Translations under genes and position numbers: made by a program | Notes under the pieces: model-generated | Database searches by the model: none | What the model was told of the DNA's origin: nothing | What the model saw: the letters and a program-made list of their open reading frames with translations, nothing else | NCBI RefSeq assembly: GCF_018141105.1 | Contig: NZ_CP054839.1 | Span: 7,257,411-7,321,410, forward strand | Source: Saccharopolyspora erythraea | GTDB lineage: Bacteria > Actinomycetota > Actinomycetes > Mycobacteriales > Pseudonocardiaceae | DNA length: 64,000 nt | Direction of reading: 5' to 3' | Shown here: positions 17,510 to 26,005 of the stretch, in pieces | How the letters are laid out: every line of letters begins with the position of its first letter | Position numbering within the stretch: the stretch's first letter is position 1

Positions 17510-17701
17510 GTGGCACCCAAGCTGCTGACGAGTAGCCAGCTCGCGGACGAGATCGGCGTGAGTCGCCGTTCGATCGCCCGCTACGTCGCTGCCGGGATCC
17601 TGGTGCCCGAGCTGTACACGCCAGGCGGCCAGGCTCGCTTCGATCTTGAGAAGTCGAAGCAGCAGCTCAGGGAGCACACACGTCGGCAACGCGAGCAGTA
17701 G
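17510..17701 (+). CDS. Small MerR-like helix-turn-helix protein (copy 1)
   Basis: 63 residues. LTSSQLADEIGVSRRSIARYVAAG is a winged-helix/MerR-type (HTH_17, excisionase-like) DNA-binding helix-turn-helix, followed by ILVPELYTPGGQARFDLEK, the wing, and a basic end QQLREHTRRQREQ. No effector or dimerisation coiled coil, so it is a bare DNA-binding unit. GTG start without a clear ribosome site. Divergent from the zinc-ribbon unit with about 120 AT-richer bases between them. The next gene is a paralogue in tandem. Confidence 0.65.
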   Translation: MAPKLLTSSQLADEIGVSRRSIARYVAAGILVPELYTPGGQARFDLEKSKQQLREHTRRQREQ

Positions 17702-17780
17702 GCACCGCAGCGTTTCCGCCGGACCTGCAACGAACAGCCGACAGTTGACCTCGCCTGCCCCACTACTGGTTTCGGGAACT

Positions 17781-17978
17781 GTGCCCGCTTCGTCGCGCCT
17801 CGTGTCGAGTTCCGAGGTTGCGCGCGAGCTTGGGGTCACGCGCCAAACAGTGGCCCGCTGGGTACGCCAGGGAATCGTGACGCCGGCAGCGGTCACTGCG
17901 GGCGGTCAGGCGCGCTTTCGCCTTGACGAGGTGAAGCAGCAGCTCAGGGAGCACACCCTGCGCCAACGCGAGCAGTAG
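17781..17978 (+). CDS. Small MerR-like helix-turn-helix protein (copy 2)
   Basis: 65 residues, aligned end to end with the upstream copy: VSSSEVARELGVTRQTVARWVRQG, wing TPAAVTAGGQARFRLDE, tail QQLREHTLRQREQ. The DNA encoding QQLREHT is identical over more than 20 bases in the two genes, and the sequence just after each stop (CGCCGGACCTGC / CCGCCGGACCTGC) is similar too, showing a duplication of roughly 270 bases. The recognition helix differs (SRRSIARYVA against TRQTVARWVR), so the two may bind different sites. Start GTG 17781 chosen by alignment. Confidence 0.6.
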   Translation: MPASSRLVSSSEVARELGVTRQTVARWVRQGIVTPAAVTAGGQARFRLDEVKQQLREHTLRQREQ

Positions 17979-18089
17979 GCGACGCCGGACCTGCGCCGAA
18001 GCGCCGGGAATTCGCCGCTGCCGCCCCGCAGGTGCGGGGATTGCGGCAGTATGGGCGCTCCGAACGCACCGCATCCGAGAGGTCCGCCG

Positions 18090-18911
18090 ATGAGCGACGA
18101 TCCAGCCACCGCGTCGTCCGCCCAGTCGTCGCTGAGCACCATCGACACGACCGTTCCGCACTCCGCGCGGATCTGGAACTACTGGCTGGGCGGCAAGGAC
18201 AACTACGCCGTCGACCGCGACGCCGGCGACCGCTACCGACAGACGTTCCCCGGCATCGTCGACATGGCCAGGACCGGGCGCGGCTTCCTCACCCGCGTCG
18301 TGCGCCACCTGGCGGGCGAGGCGGGCATCCGGCAGTTCCTCGACATCGGTACCGGGCTGCCGACGGCCGACAACACCCACGAGATCGCGCAGCGTGTCGC
18401 ACCGGAGTCCCGCGTCGTCTACGTCGACAACGACCCGCTGGTGCTCGCGCATGCGCGCGCCCTGCTGACGAGCACGGCGGAAGGCAGCACCGACTACCTG
18501 CACGCCGACGTCCGGGACACCAGGGCCGTCCTCGACAAGGCCGCGCAGACCCTCGACTTCGGCCGCCCGGTCGCTGTGATGCTGCTGGGCGTCCTCGGCC
18601 TGGTCCCCGACGACGACATCGCGGGCGACGTCGTGCGACGGCTGGTCGCCGCCGTGCCGTCCGGCAGCTACCTGGTGATCGGCGACGCCACCGACACCGA
18701 TCCGTCGCTGGTGGAGGCGCAGGACTACTACAACGAGCGGGACGCCTCCCCTTACCGGCTGCGCAGCCCCGGCCACATCGCCGGCTTCTTCGACGGCCTG
18801 GAGTTCGTGTCGCCGGGCCTGGTGTCCTACCCGCAGTGGCGTCCCGACGCCGCCGCGAACTGCGAGCCGTCGGACGTGGGCGCGCTCGGCGGTGTCGCCC
18901 GCATACCCTGA
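18090..18911 (+). CDS. SAM-dependent methyltransferase, DUF574 (Methyltransf_19) family
   Basis: 273 residues. Family signature near the N-terminus, PHSARIWNYWLGGKDNYAVD, then the SAM-binding motif I FLDIGTGLPTADNTHE, VVYVDNDPLVLAHA (acidic ribose contact) and YLHADVRD. Actinobacteria carry many copies of this family; substrate generally unknown. Start ATG 18090 has GAGAGG before it; an in-frame ATG at 18051 is less well placed. It is convergent with rmlD, with 131 bases between that contain a duplicated CCTGACGGCCC. Confidence 0.85.
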   Translation: MSDDPATASSAQSSLSTIDTTVPHSARIWNYWLGGKDNYAVDRDAGDRYRQTFPGIVDMARTGRGFLTRVVRHLAGEAGIRQFLDIGTGLPTADNTHEIAQRVAPESRVVYVDNDPLVLAHARALLTSTAEGSTDYLHADVRDTRAVLDKAAQTLDFGRPVAVMLLGVLGLVPDDDIAGDVVRRLVAAVPSGSYLVIGDATDTDPSLVEAQDYYNERDASPYRLRSPGHIAGFFDGLEFVSPGLVSYPQWRPDAAANCEPSDVGALGGVARIP

Positions 18912-19042
18912 CGGCCCGAGCGAACACTGACAGCGACCGCAAATCCTGACGGCCCAGGGGAACCGGCGGCAGGAATCGGCGGCCACCGGCCAGGCCACCA
19001 GCCAGGCCGTAAGGCCGCCGGGAGCGCGCCGGCGGCGCCGTC

Positions 19043-19966
19043 CTACCGGCCGCGCAGCGCGTCGCCGTCGGCGGCGAAGGCCGCGGCGAGCGCGTCCCGC
19101 CAGTGGCGCAGCGGGGTCAGCTCGCTCGCCTCCCAGGCGCGGCCGGAGAGCACCGAGTACGCCGGCCGCGGCGCCGGGAGGGGGAACTCCTCGCTGCTGC
19201 AAGGCCGGACCCGCTCCGGGTCGGCGCCCAGCTCGGCGAAGACCGCGCGCGCGAACTCGAACCAGCTCGTCTGGCCGCCGTTGACGCAGTGCAGCACCCG
19301 CTGCTCGGGGCCCTTGCGCTCGGCAACCCGTCCGGCCAGCTCCAGCAGTCCCGCCGCCAGATCCGCCGCCCACGTCGGGCATCCGACCTGGTCGTCCACA
19401 ACGGACAGGGTGTCGCGCTCGGACTCCAGCCGCGCCATGGTCTTGACGAAGTTCTTCCCGCGCGCGCCGTAGACCCATGCGGTGCGCACCACCCAGGCCC
19501 GCGCGTCCGAGTCGAGCACCGCGCGTTCTCCGTCGAGCTTCGTGCGCCCGTAGGAGGTTCGCGGCCCGGTCTCGTCGTCGGGCTCGTAGGGCTTGGTCGC
19601 GTCTCCGGGGAAGACGTAGTCGGTGGAGATGTGCAGCAGCGGAACACCGCGCCTGCCGCAGGCGCCCGCCAGGGCCGCCGCGCCCGCGACGTTGATCGCC
19701 GCCGACCGCTCCGTCTCCTGCTCCGCGGCGTCGACCGCGGTGAAGGCGGCGGCGTTGACGACCACCGGCCGCAGGTCGGAGTCGCGCGCGGTCTCGGCGA
19801 AGGAGTCCACCGCGTCGGCGACGGCCTCGGCGTCGGTCACGTCCAGTTCGCCCGATCCCGGCGCGTGGACCAGTGCTCCGGACCAACCGGACACGATTCG
19901 CCGCAGCTCCGAGCCGACCTGGCCGCGACCGCCCGGCACCAGCACCGCGAGCCGGCTGCGGGTCAT
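19043..19966 (-). CDS. rmlD: dTDP-4-dehydrorhamnose reductase
   Basis: 307 residues, short-chain dehydrogenase/reductase fold. Nucleotide-binding VLVPGGRGQVGSEL at the N-terminus, the S-Y-K catalytic set in STDYVF and SYGRTKLDGE, and the RTAWVYGARGKNFV block typical of RmlD. It performs the last step of dTDP-L-rhamnose synthesis, supplying WbbL. Start ATG 19966 overlaps the TGA of rmlB (ATGA), so rmlB-rmlD are coupled. Normal length. Confidence 0.93.
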   Translation of the reverse strand: MTRSRLAVLVPGGRGQVGSELRRIVSGWSGALVHAPGSGELDVTDAEAVADAVDSFAETARDSDLRPVVVNAAAFTAVDAAEQETERSAAINVAGAAALAGACGRRGVPLLHISTDYVFPGDATKPYEPDDETGPRTSYGRTKLDGERAVLDSDARAWVVRTAWVYGARGKNFVKTMARLESERDTLSVVDDQVGCPTWAADLAAGLLELAGRVAERKGPEQRVLHCVNGGQTSWFEFARAVFAELGADPERVRPCSSEEFPLPAPRPAYSVLSGRAWEASELTPLRHWRDALAAAFAADGDALRGR

Positions 19967-20955
19967 CGCTTGCCCCCGTCCGGAGCCGACTTCAGCGGCT
20001 CCCACCACGCGCGGTTTTCGCGGTACCACTCGACGGTTTCGGCGAGTCCGCGCTCGAAGGACACGACCGGCTCGTAGCCGAGCTCCTCGGAGATCTTGGT
20101 GTGGTCGACGCTGTAGCGGCGGTCGTGGCCCTTGCGGTCGGTGACCGGCTGGACCATCGACCAGTCCTGCCCCATCAGCTCCAGCACCCGCTCGGTGAGC
20201 TCCTTGTTGGTCAGCTCGGTCCCGCCGCCGATGTTGTAGATCTCACCGGCCCGCCCGGACTCGGCCACCAGCTGGATGCCGCGGCAGTGGTCGGTGACGT
20301 GCAGCCAGTCCCGGACGTTGAGCCCGTCGCCGTAGAGCGGCACCTTCCTGCCGTCCATCAGGTTCGTGATGAACAGCGGCAGCACCTTCTCCGGGAACTG
20401 GTACGGCCCGTAGTTGTTGGAGCAGCGCGTGATGCACACCGGCAGCCCGTGCGTGCGGTGGTAGGCGCGGGCGATGAGGTCCGAGCCCGCTTTCGCCGCC
20501 GAGTAGGGCGAGTTCGGCTCCAGCATGTGGTCCTCGGGCCACGAACCGTGCTCGATGGTGCCGTAGACCTCGTCGGTCGAGACGTGCACGAACTTCGACA
20601 CGTTGGCCGCGAGCGCGCCCTGCAGCAGCGTGTTGGTGCCGACGACGTTGGTCACCACGAAGTCCGACGCGCCCAGGATCGACCGGTCGACGTGGGTTTC
20701 GGCGGCGAAGTGCACGACGACGTCGACGTCGCGCACCACCTCCGAGACCACGCTCCAGTCGCAGATGTCACCGCGGACGAAGCGGAACCGCGGGTCGTCG
20801 GCGACCGGGCGCAGGTTTTCCTCGTTGCCCGCGTAGGTGAGCTTGTCGAGCACCACCACGTCGGCCCCGGCGAACGCCGGGTAGGCCCCGCCGAGGAGCT
20901 GCCGTACGTAGTGCGAGCCGATGAAACCGGCTCCCCCAGTGACCAAGACCCGCAT
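19963..20955 (-). CDS. rmlB: dTDP-glucose 4,6-dehydratase
   Basis: 330 residues. Starts RVLVTGGAGFIGSHYVRQL (NAD-binding TGxxGxxG), contains the catalytic STDEVYG, the YxxxK in SPYSAAKAGSD, RCSNNYGPYQFPEK and HVTDHCRGI. Second step of dTDP-rhamnose synthesis. ATG 20955 has AAAGG upstream; the frame stays open to 21054 but the extra 33 residues are not conserved. A GC hairpin lies 31 bases upstream. Coupled to rmlD by a four-base overlap, divergent from the LCP genes. Confidence 0.93.
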   Translation of the reverse strand: MRVLVTGGAGFIGSHYVRQLLGGAYPAFAGADVVVLDKLTYAGNEENLRPVADDPRFRFVRGDICDWSVVSEVVRDVDVVVHFAAETHVDRSILGASDFVVTNVVGTNTLLQGALAANVSKFVHVSTDEVYGTIEHGSWPEDHMLEPNSPYSAAKAGSDLIARAYHRTHGLPVCITRCSNNYGPYQFPEKVLPLFITNLMDGRKVPLYGDGLNVRDWLHVTDHCRGIQLVAESGRAGEIYNIGGGTELTNKELTERVLELMGQDWSMVQPVTDRKGHDRRYSVDHTKISEELGYEPVVSFERGLAETVEWYRENRAWWEPLKSAPDGGKR

Positions 20956-20985
20956 GGATGGCGCCTTTCTGACACTCCGGTCCTC

Positions 20986-21001
20986 GCCCCCGAACGGGGG
21001 C
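20986..21001. promoter_or_regulatory. Inverted repeat in rmlB leader / divergent promoter region
   Basis: GCCCCC-GAAC-GGGGGC is a perfect 6-bp stem with a 4-base loop, located 31 bases upstream of rmlB inside the 256-base divergent region with the first LCP gene. It could form in the rmlB mRNA leader or act as an operator. No promoter elements are clear. Confidence 0.35.
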
Positions 21002-21211
21002 GCATGCGGCAGTCTGACACGCTTGGCGCGGCGGACAGTGACAGTCCCTGACAACGCAGAGTGAAACTACATCTCACTCATATGAGCGATCTCACCTGTC
21101 TTGACGGGACCCGAACCACTTCCACGCGATCACCGTTAGCCTGCATGTTGAACACGAGCAAAATCACCTCGCGGGGTGTAACGCTCGACGGCAGCCCAAG
21201 GAGGATTCGGC

Positions 21212-22975
21212 GTGGACGACCGGCCGCGGTGGCCCGGGGGCCCGCAGGGGCAGCCCGGCAGACCCGTTCCGCCTCCCGGAGCCGGCAGGGGCTCCAGGGC
21301 CGGGAACGGCCCGAGGAGCGGAAGCGACAGGACCGCGGCCCAACCGGGGCGCGCCGCGCGCGGCGCCGCCTCCTCCGGTCCGGCTCGCCGCCGTCCACCG
21401 CAGGGCGCGCAGCGCGACCGCGTCGCGGCGGCCCGCGCCGGCGCACCCGAGAACGCGCCACATGACGACACCTGGAGCCGCGACCGGCGCCGGGGCATCG
21501 GCGGGCGGACCTTCGGCCGGGTGCTGGTCGCACTGCTGTCGGTGGTCGTGCTCAGCACCACCGGGTACGCCTGGGCGACGCTGCAAAGCCTCAACAGCGG
21601 CCTGAAGACCAACGACGTCATCGGCAAGGGCTTCAACTCCCCCGACGGCGCCACCGACATCCTGCTGGTCGGCAACGACGCCCGCGTGGACGCGCAGGGA
21701 AACCCGCTGCCCGAGGAGATTCTGCGCGAGCTGCGCACCACCGACGACGGCGGCGGCGACCTCACCGACACGATGATCCTCGTGCGCATCCCCAACGGAG
21801 GCCGGCGCGCCAGCGCGATGAGCTTCCCGCGCGACACGATGGTCAAGCTGGGCCAGGGCTTCGGCGAGCGCAAGCTCACCGAGGCGATGCTGCACGCCAA
21901 GAACGCCGAACGGGCGCGGCTCCAGGAGTCCGGCGCCAAGGACCCCAAGCAGATCGAGCTGGACGCGCACAAGGCCGGGCAGAAGTTCCTCATCCAGACC
22001 ATAGAGGACATCTCCGGCGTCAGCGTCGACCACTACGCCGAGGTCAACCTGCTCGGCTTCTACGAGATCACCAGGGCCGTGGGCGGTGTCGACGTCTGCC
22101 TCAAGGACGACGTCGACGACAGCGAGTACTCCGGCGCGGTGTTCAAGGCGGGTCCGCAGACCATCCAGGGCGCCGACGCTCTGGCGTTCGTCCGACAGCG
22201 CCACGGGCTGATCAACGAGCTCGACCGCGGTGTCCGCCAGCAGGTCTTCATGTCCGGTCTGGCCCGCAAGGTCCTGTCCAGCGGCACCCTGAGCAACCCG
22301 GCCAAGCTTTCCGCGCTGGTCAGCGCGATCCAGAAGTCGATCGTGGTGGACGACGACCTGGGCAGCGACATGATGGGCTTCGCCCAGCAGATGCAGGGCA
22401 TCGCGGGCGGCAACATCGAGTTCCAGACCATCCCGGTGCACCTGGTCGGCGAGTCCGGCCAGGAAGAGGTGACGATCAAGCCCCGCGAGATCCAGAAGTT
22501 CGCCGCGGACCTGCTGCTGAACCCCGAGGAGCGGCGGATCAAGCAGCAGGCGGAGGCGACCGCCGAGGAGCAGCGCTCGGGCGTCAGCGTCAGCGTCTAC
22601 AACGCCTCCGGCATCAGCGGGCTCGCCGCCAGCGTGCTGGAAGCGGTCACCACGGAGGGCTTCGCCCAGGGCGGCAGCGCCAACGCCCAGTCGATGCCGA
22701 GCTCGGTGGTCTACAGCGCCCCCGGCGAGGAGGCGGTCGCCCAGCAGGTGGCCGACGTCCTCGGCGGGCTGCCGGTGCAGCCCAGCGAGAACGTGAAGTC
22801 CGGCAAGGTCGAGGTCTACGTCGGCAAGGACTACAACGGCCCCGGCAAGCAGAACTTCGCGGGTTCCAGGTCGGTCGCGCTCGACGGCATGCGGCAGGGA
22901 CCGGTCGTCGCTCCCGCGCAGCAGCCGGAGCAGGAGGAGCCGATCACCGCGGACGGAGTTCCCTGCGTCAACTGA
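21212..22975 (+). CDS. LytR-CpsA-Psr (LCP) family glycopolymer ligase, with LytR_C domain
   Basis: 587 residues. A Pro/Arg/Gly-rich cytoplasmic N-terminus (about 1-98), one membrane helix (about 105-125, VLVALLSVVVLSTTGYAW), the LCP domain (about 145-350) with DILLVGNDAR, SFPRDTMV, VDHYAEVNLLGFYEI and FVRQRHG, and a LytR_C domain (about 457-545, SVSVYNASGISGLAASVLE). LCP enzymes move lipid-linked polymers such as arabinogalactan onto peptidoglycan outside the membrane, using the Arg residues of the SFPRD and RQRHG motifs to bind the pyrophosphate. Start GTG 21212 has an excellent AAGGAGGA. Ends in PITADGVPCVN, an ending shared with the next gene. Confidence 0.92.
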   Translation: MDDRPRWPGGPQGQPGRPVPPPGAGRGSRAGNGPRSGSDRTAAQPGRAARGAASSGPARRRPPQGAQRDRVAAARAGAPENAPHDDTWSRDRRRGIGGRTFGRVLVALLSVVVLSTTGYAWATLQSLNSGLKTNDVIGKGFNSPDGATDILLVGNDARVDAQGNPLPEEILRELRTTDDGGGDLTDTMILVRIPNGGRRASAMSFPRDTMVKLGQGFGERKLTEAMLHAKNAERARLQESGAKDPKQIELDAHKAGQKFLIQTIEDISGVSVDHYAEVNLLGFYEITRAVGGVDVCLKDDVDDSEYSGAVFKAGPQTIQGADALAFVRQRHGLINELDRGVRQQVFMSGLARKVLSSGTLSNPAKLSALVSAIQKSIVVDDDLGSDMMGFAQQMQGIAGGNIEFQTIPVHLVGESGQEEVTIKPREIQKFAADLLLNPEERRIKQQAEATAEEQRSGVSVSVYNASGISGLAASVLEAVTTEGFAQGGSANAQSMPSSVVYSAPGEEAVAQQVADVLGGLPVQPSENVKSGKVEVYVGKDYNGPGKQNFAGSRSVALDGMRQGPVVAPAQQPEQEEPITADGVPCVN

Positions 22976-23041
22976 TCGCGGTCCCCGAACGCAGTACTCT
23001 TGGTTGTCGCGTATCGGGGAGACCGCCGTCTGGAGGCGAGC

Positions 23042-24592
23042 GTGGGGGACGAGCAGGAACGGGGTTCCGCCGCCGAGGAGGCCGCCGCCGGGCAGGCGGA
23101 CGGCGCATCGGCGGCGGACTCGCGGACGGGAACGCCTGACGGCGCGCGGGCCGGCGGCGCGGAACCGGCCGACGCGCGGTTACCGTCCGGCGGTCCGGAG
23201 GCGGTCGGCTCGTGGCCGGACGACCCCGAGCCGGTCGCGGTTCGCGGCGGGACAACGCCCGGCGGCGAAGGCGCCGAGGCGGTGGGAACTCCCGGTGCGA
23301 GCACCGCTGACGCGGACACGACCGCAGCGGATACCGAAGCCCAGCAGGGAGACGGCCGACCGGACCCGGCACCCGCGCCGCACCGCACGCGACGGGTCGC
23401 CAGCGCCGCCGGTCGTGGGGCGATCGCGCTGGTGTCGGTGGTGGTCCTCGCCGCCACCGCGATCGGCTGGATCACGCTGGACCGGCTCAGCGGCGACGTC
23501 AGCACCTCCCGGGTGCTGGCCGACGCGGGCGAGCAGGAGGGCCCGCCGGTCGACGACGGCGCGAACGACCTGCTGCTGGTCGGCAACGACAGCCGCACCG
23601 ACGCGCAGGGCAACCCGTTGCCGGAGGCGATCCTCAAGGAGCTGCGCACCGAGAGCAGCAACGGCTACAACACCGACTCGCTGATCCTGGTCCGCGTCCC
23701 GCACAGCGGGGCGACGCCGTCGGCGATCTCCATTCCGCGCGACACCTACACCGCCGCGCCCGGCGGCTCCCAGGAGAAGATCAACGCCGTCTACGGCCTG
23801 GCCAAGACCGCGGCCTTCGACGAGCTGGACGACAGGGGCGTTCCGGCGGCCGAGGCCGAGCGGCAGTCCAGGGCCGCGGGCGAACGCGCGCTGGTGCAGA
23901 CCGTGCAGAACCTGACCGGCGCCCGGATCGACCACTACGCCGAGGTCAACATGCTCGGCTTCTTCGAGGTCACCCAGGCCCTCGGCGGCGTCGAGGTCTG
24001 CCTCAACCAGGCCACCAGCGACAAGGACTCCGGCGCCGAGTTCGCCGCAGGGGTGCAGACGATCTCGGGCGGGGACGCGCTGGCCTTCGTCCGCCAGCGC
24101 CACGGCCTGCCGCGCGGCGACCTGGACCGGATCGTGCGCCAGCAGGCGTTCATGGCCTCGGTACTGAACAAGGTGCTCTCGACCGGCACGCTGACCGACC
24201 CGGCGAAGGTGAACGGACTGGTCAACGCCGCCCGCCGGTCGGTGGTGCTCGACCAGGACTGGGACGTCGTCGGGTTCGCCCAGCAGATGCAGGCGCTGGC
24301 CGGTGGCAGCGTGGAGTTCGTGACGATGCCGGTCGTCGACGCGGGTGCCCGCGACGACCGCAACCAGAGCATCGTGCGGGTCAACCCGGCGCAGGTGAAG
24401 AACTTCGTCGCCGGGCTGGTGACGGGTCCGGCCTCGCCCGCTCCGAACCCGGGCGCCCCCAGCGCGGTTCCGCCTCCCGGCACGGTGGTGCCGACCCCGA
24501 CCGGCTTCGGGTCGCGGCCGCTGCTGCGCCTGGACGGTCCGGCGCACCGGCAGCAGCCGATCACGCCCTCCGGCATCCCCTGCGTGAACTGA
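23042..24592 (+). CDS. LCP family glycopolymer ligase, without LytR_C domain
   Basis: 516 residues. Acidic Ala/Gly/Glu-rich N-terminus (1-120) in contrast to the basic one of its neighbour, a membrane helix (about 125-147), then the LCP domain with LLLVGNDSRTDAQG, SIPRDTYT, IDHYAEVNMLGFFEV and FVRQRHGLPRGD. No LytR_C domain; instead a Pro-rich tail that ends PITPSGIPCVN, nearly the ending of the first LCP protein. Start GTG 23042 with CTGGAGG upstream. Tandem paralogue 66 bases after the first; both sit divergent from rmlB and probably attach rhamnose-containing polymer to the wall. Confidence 0.92.
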   Translation: MGDEQERGSAAEEAAAGQADGASAADSRTGTPDGARAGGAEPADARLPSGGPEAVGSWPDDPEPVAVRGGTTPGGEGAEAVGTPGASTADADTTAADTEAQQGDGRPDPAPAPHRTRRVASAAGRGAIALVSVVVLAATAIGWITLDRLSGDVSTSRVLADAGEQEGPPVDDGANDLLLVGNDSRTDAQGNPLPEAILKELRTESSNGYNTDSLILVRVPHSGATPSAISIPRDTYTAAPGGSQEKINAVYGLAKTAAFDELDDRGVPAAEAERQSRAAGERALVQTVQNLTGARIDHYAEVNMLGFFEVTQALGGVEVCLNQATSDKDSGAEFAAGVQTISGGDALAFVRQRHGLPRGDLDRIVRQQAFMASVLNKVLSTGTLTDPAKVNGLVNAARRSVVLDQDWDVVGFAQQMQALAGGSVEFVTMPVVDAGARDDRNQSIVRVNPAQVKNFVAGLVTGPASPAPNPGAPSAVPPPGTVVPTPTGFGSRPLLRLDGPAHRQQPITPSGIPCVN

Positions 24593-24611
24593 CGCCCGTT
24601 ACGCTCACCGC

Positions 24612-25352
24612 ATGAGCGTCACGCAGCGCCTGCTCGGACCACTGCTGGCGACCGGCGGCCCGAAGCCGCTGGTCACCTACTACGACGACGCCACGGGCGC
24701 GCGCATCGAGCTGTCGCGCCTGACGGTGGCGAACTGGGCGGCGAAGACGGCCAACTGGCTTGTCGACGAGCTCGACGTCGAGCCGGGCACCCGGGTCTCG
24801 GTCGCGTTGCCCGCGCACTGGCAGACCGTCGGTGTGCTGCTGGGCTCGTGGTGGTGCGGCGCGCACGTGAGCGACGACCCGCGCGGCGCGGAGGTGGCGT
24901 TCGTGCCCGCGTCGGACCTGGACCGGGGCGACGGCGCGGCCGTGGTCGCCGCGGTCGGCCTGGATGCGCTCGGCGCGCCGGTGCGCGGGCTGCCATCGAG
25001 TGTCGTGGACTACGTGTCCGACATCCGGGTCCACGGTGACGACTTCCTCGCCCTGACACCGGTTCCGGGCGACTCGCCCGCCCTGCTGGAGGCGACCGCG
25101 GACGAGGTCGTCGAGTCGGCGCAACGGCGGGCGGGCGAGCTCGGCATCGGCGGCGACGACCGCGTTCTGTCCACTGTGGACTGGGATCTGCGCGGCGGTG
25201 TGGTGGACGGTCTGCTGACCGTGCTGGCGGCGCGGGCCGCTCTGGTGCAGTGCGCCAACCTCGACCCCGCGAAGCTGGACCGGCGCCGGTCCGACGAGCG
25301 GATCACGGTCGAACTCGGCACCGGCCCGGCGGGTCAGCCCTCGGCGACCTGA
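24612..25352 (+). CDS. TIGR03089 family protein (adenylate-forming-enzyme fragment-like)
   Basis: 246 residues. Matches the actinobacterial TIGR03089 family by length, order next to LCP genes (Rv3267-Rv3268 in M. tuberculosis) and features: PLVTYYDDATGARIELS, LSRLTVANWAAKTANWLVD, LDVEPGTRVSVALPAHWQT and LLGSWWCGAHV. These resemble the N-terminal part of AMP-binding ligases, but the ATP-binding P-loop and C-terminal domain are missing, so catalysis is doubtful. Function unknown. Its 3' end overlaps the convergent doxX gene by 19 bases. Confidence 0.85.
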   Translation: MSVTQRLLGPLLATGGPKPLVTYYDDATGARIELSRLTVANWAAKTANWLVDELDVEPGTRVSVALPAHWQTVGVLLGSWWCGAHVSDDPRGAEVAFVPASDLDRGDGAAVVAAVGLDALGAPVRGLPSSVVDYVSDIRVHGDDFLALTPVPGDSPALLEATADEVVESAQRRAGELGIGGDDRVLSTVDWDLRGGVVDGLLTVLAARAALVQCANLDPAKLDRRRSDERITVELGTGPAGQPSAT

Positions 25353-25753
25353 CGGTTGCCGCGCAGGGCCCCGGCCAGCGTGTAGCGCGAGCCGCTGAAG
25401 CCCAGCGCCAGGCTGGCGACGGCCAGCACGAGCACGTACTCGAAACCGCCGTCGGTGGCGAAGAAGCCCGACGACAGGTGCGCGGTGGCGAGCGCGCCGA
25501 TCATGATCGCCGCGAGCAGCACGCCCGCGACCGGCAGCAGGACGCCCAGGATCAGCGCGAGTCCGCCGCAGAGCTCGACCAGCGCGGTGAACCAGGCGGC
25601 GACGGCCGGTGCCGGGATGCCCATCTTGCCGAACCCGGTGGCGACGTTGTCGATGCCGTTGATGGCGAACTTCTGGTAGGCGTGCGCGAGGAAGGTCGCG
25701 CCCACGACCAGGCGTGCCAGCAGGACCGTGAGGTCACGTGCGCGTTGCTCCAT
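25334..25753 (-). CDS. DoxX family membrane protein
   Basis: 139 residues with four predicted membrane helices: LLARLVVGATFLAHAYQKF, then AAWFTALVELCGGLALILG, LLPVAGVLLAAIMIGALATA and YVLVLAVASLALGFSG. The HAYQKF motif after helix 1 and the GG in helix 2 are typical DoxX. Family roles include quinone-linked or thiol redox functions at the membrane; here not determined. ATG 25753 has GAAAGG before it. Convergent with the TIGR03089 gene. Confidence 0.88.
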   Translation of the reverse strand: MEQRARDLTVLLARLVVGATFLAHAYQKFAINGIDNVATGFGKMGIPAPAVAAWFTALVELCGGLALILGVLLPVAGVLLAAIMIGALATAHLSSGFFATDGGFEYVLVLAVASLALGFSGSRYTLAGALRGNRQVAEG

Positions 25754-25951
25754 GATCAGCCTTTCGGGGTAGCGGAAGCTCAGCGCCAATATACGTGAAG
25801 GTTCAAATATTGCCCTGAGTCGCGCGCGAGATCACATCCACACCCGGATGCATTCGCAGGGGAAATCGGGAATTTCCCGGGCCAGCAGCGGAAAATCCGG
25901 GAACCCGTCCGAACTGGACGCCATGACCGGGAAATTCCACGCCACGACACA

Positions 25952-25989
25952 GGAGGGCCCCTCCGCCGGATTCGGCAGAGGGGCCCTCC
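25952..25989. terminator. Strong hairpin downstream of purE
   Basis: GGAGGGCCCCTC and GAGGGGCCCTCC form a perfect 12-bp stem with a 14-base loop, 17 bases beyond the purE stop. There is no clear U run, as is common in high-GC actinobacteria. It lies in the 252-base gap between doxX and purE, which also holds GGGAATTTCCCGG-type AT-containing palindromes near 25868. Confidence 0.6.
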
Positions 25990-26005
25990 CGGAAGTCATG
26001 TGGCG

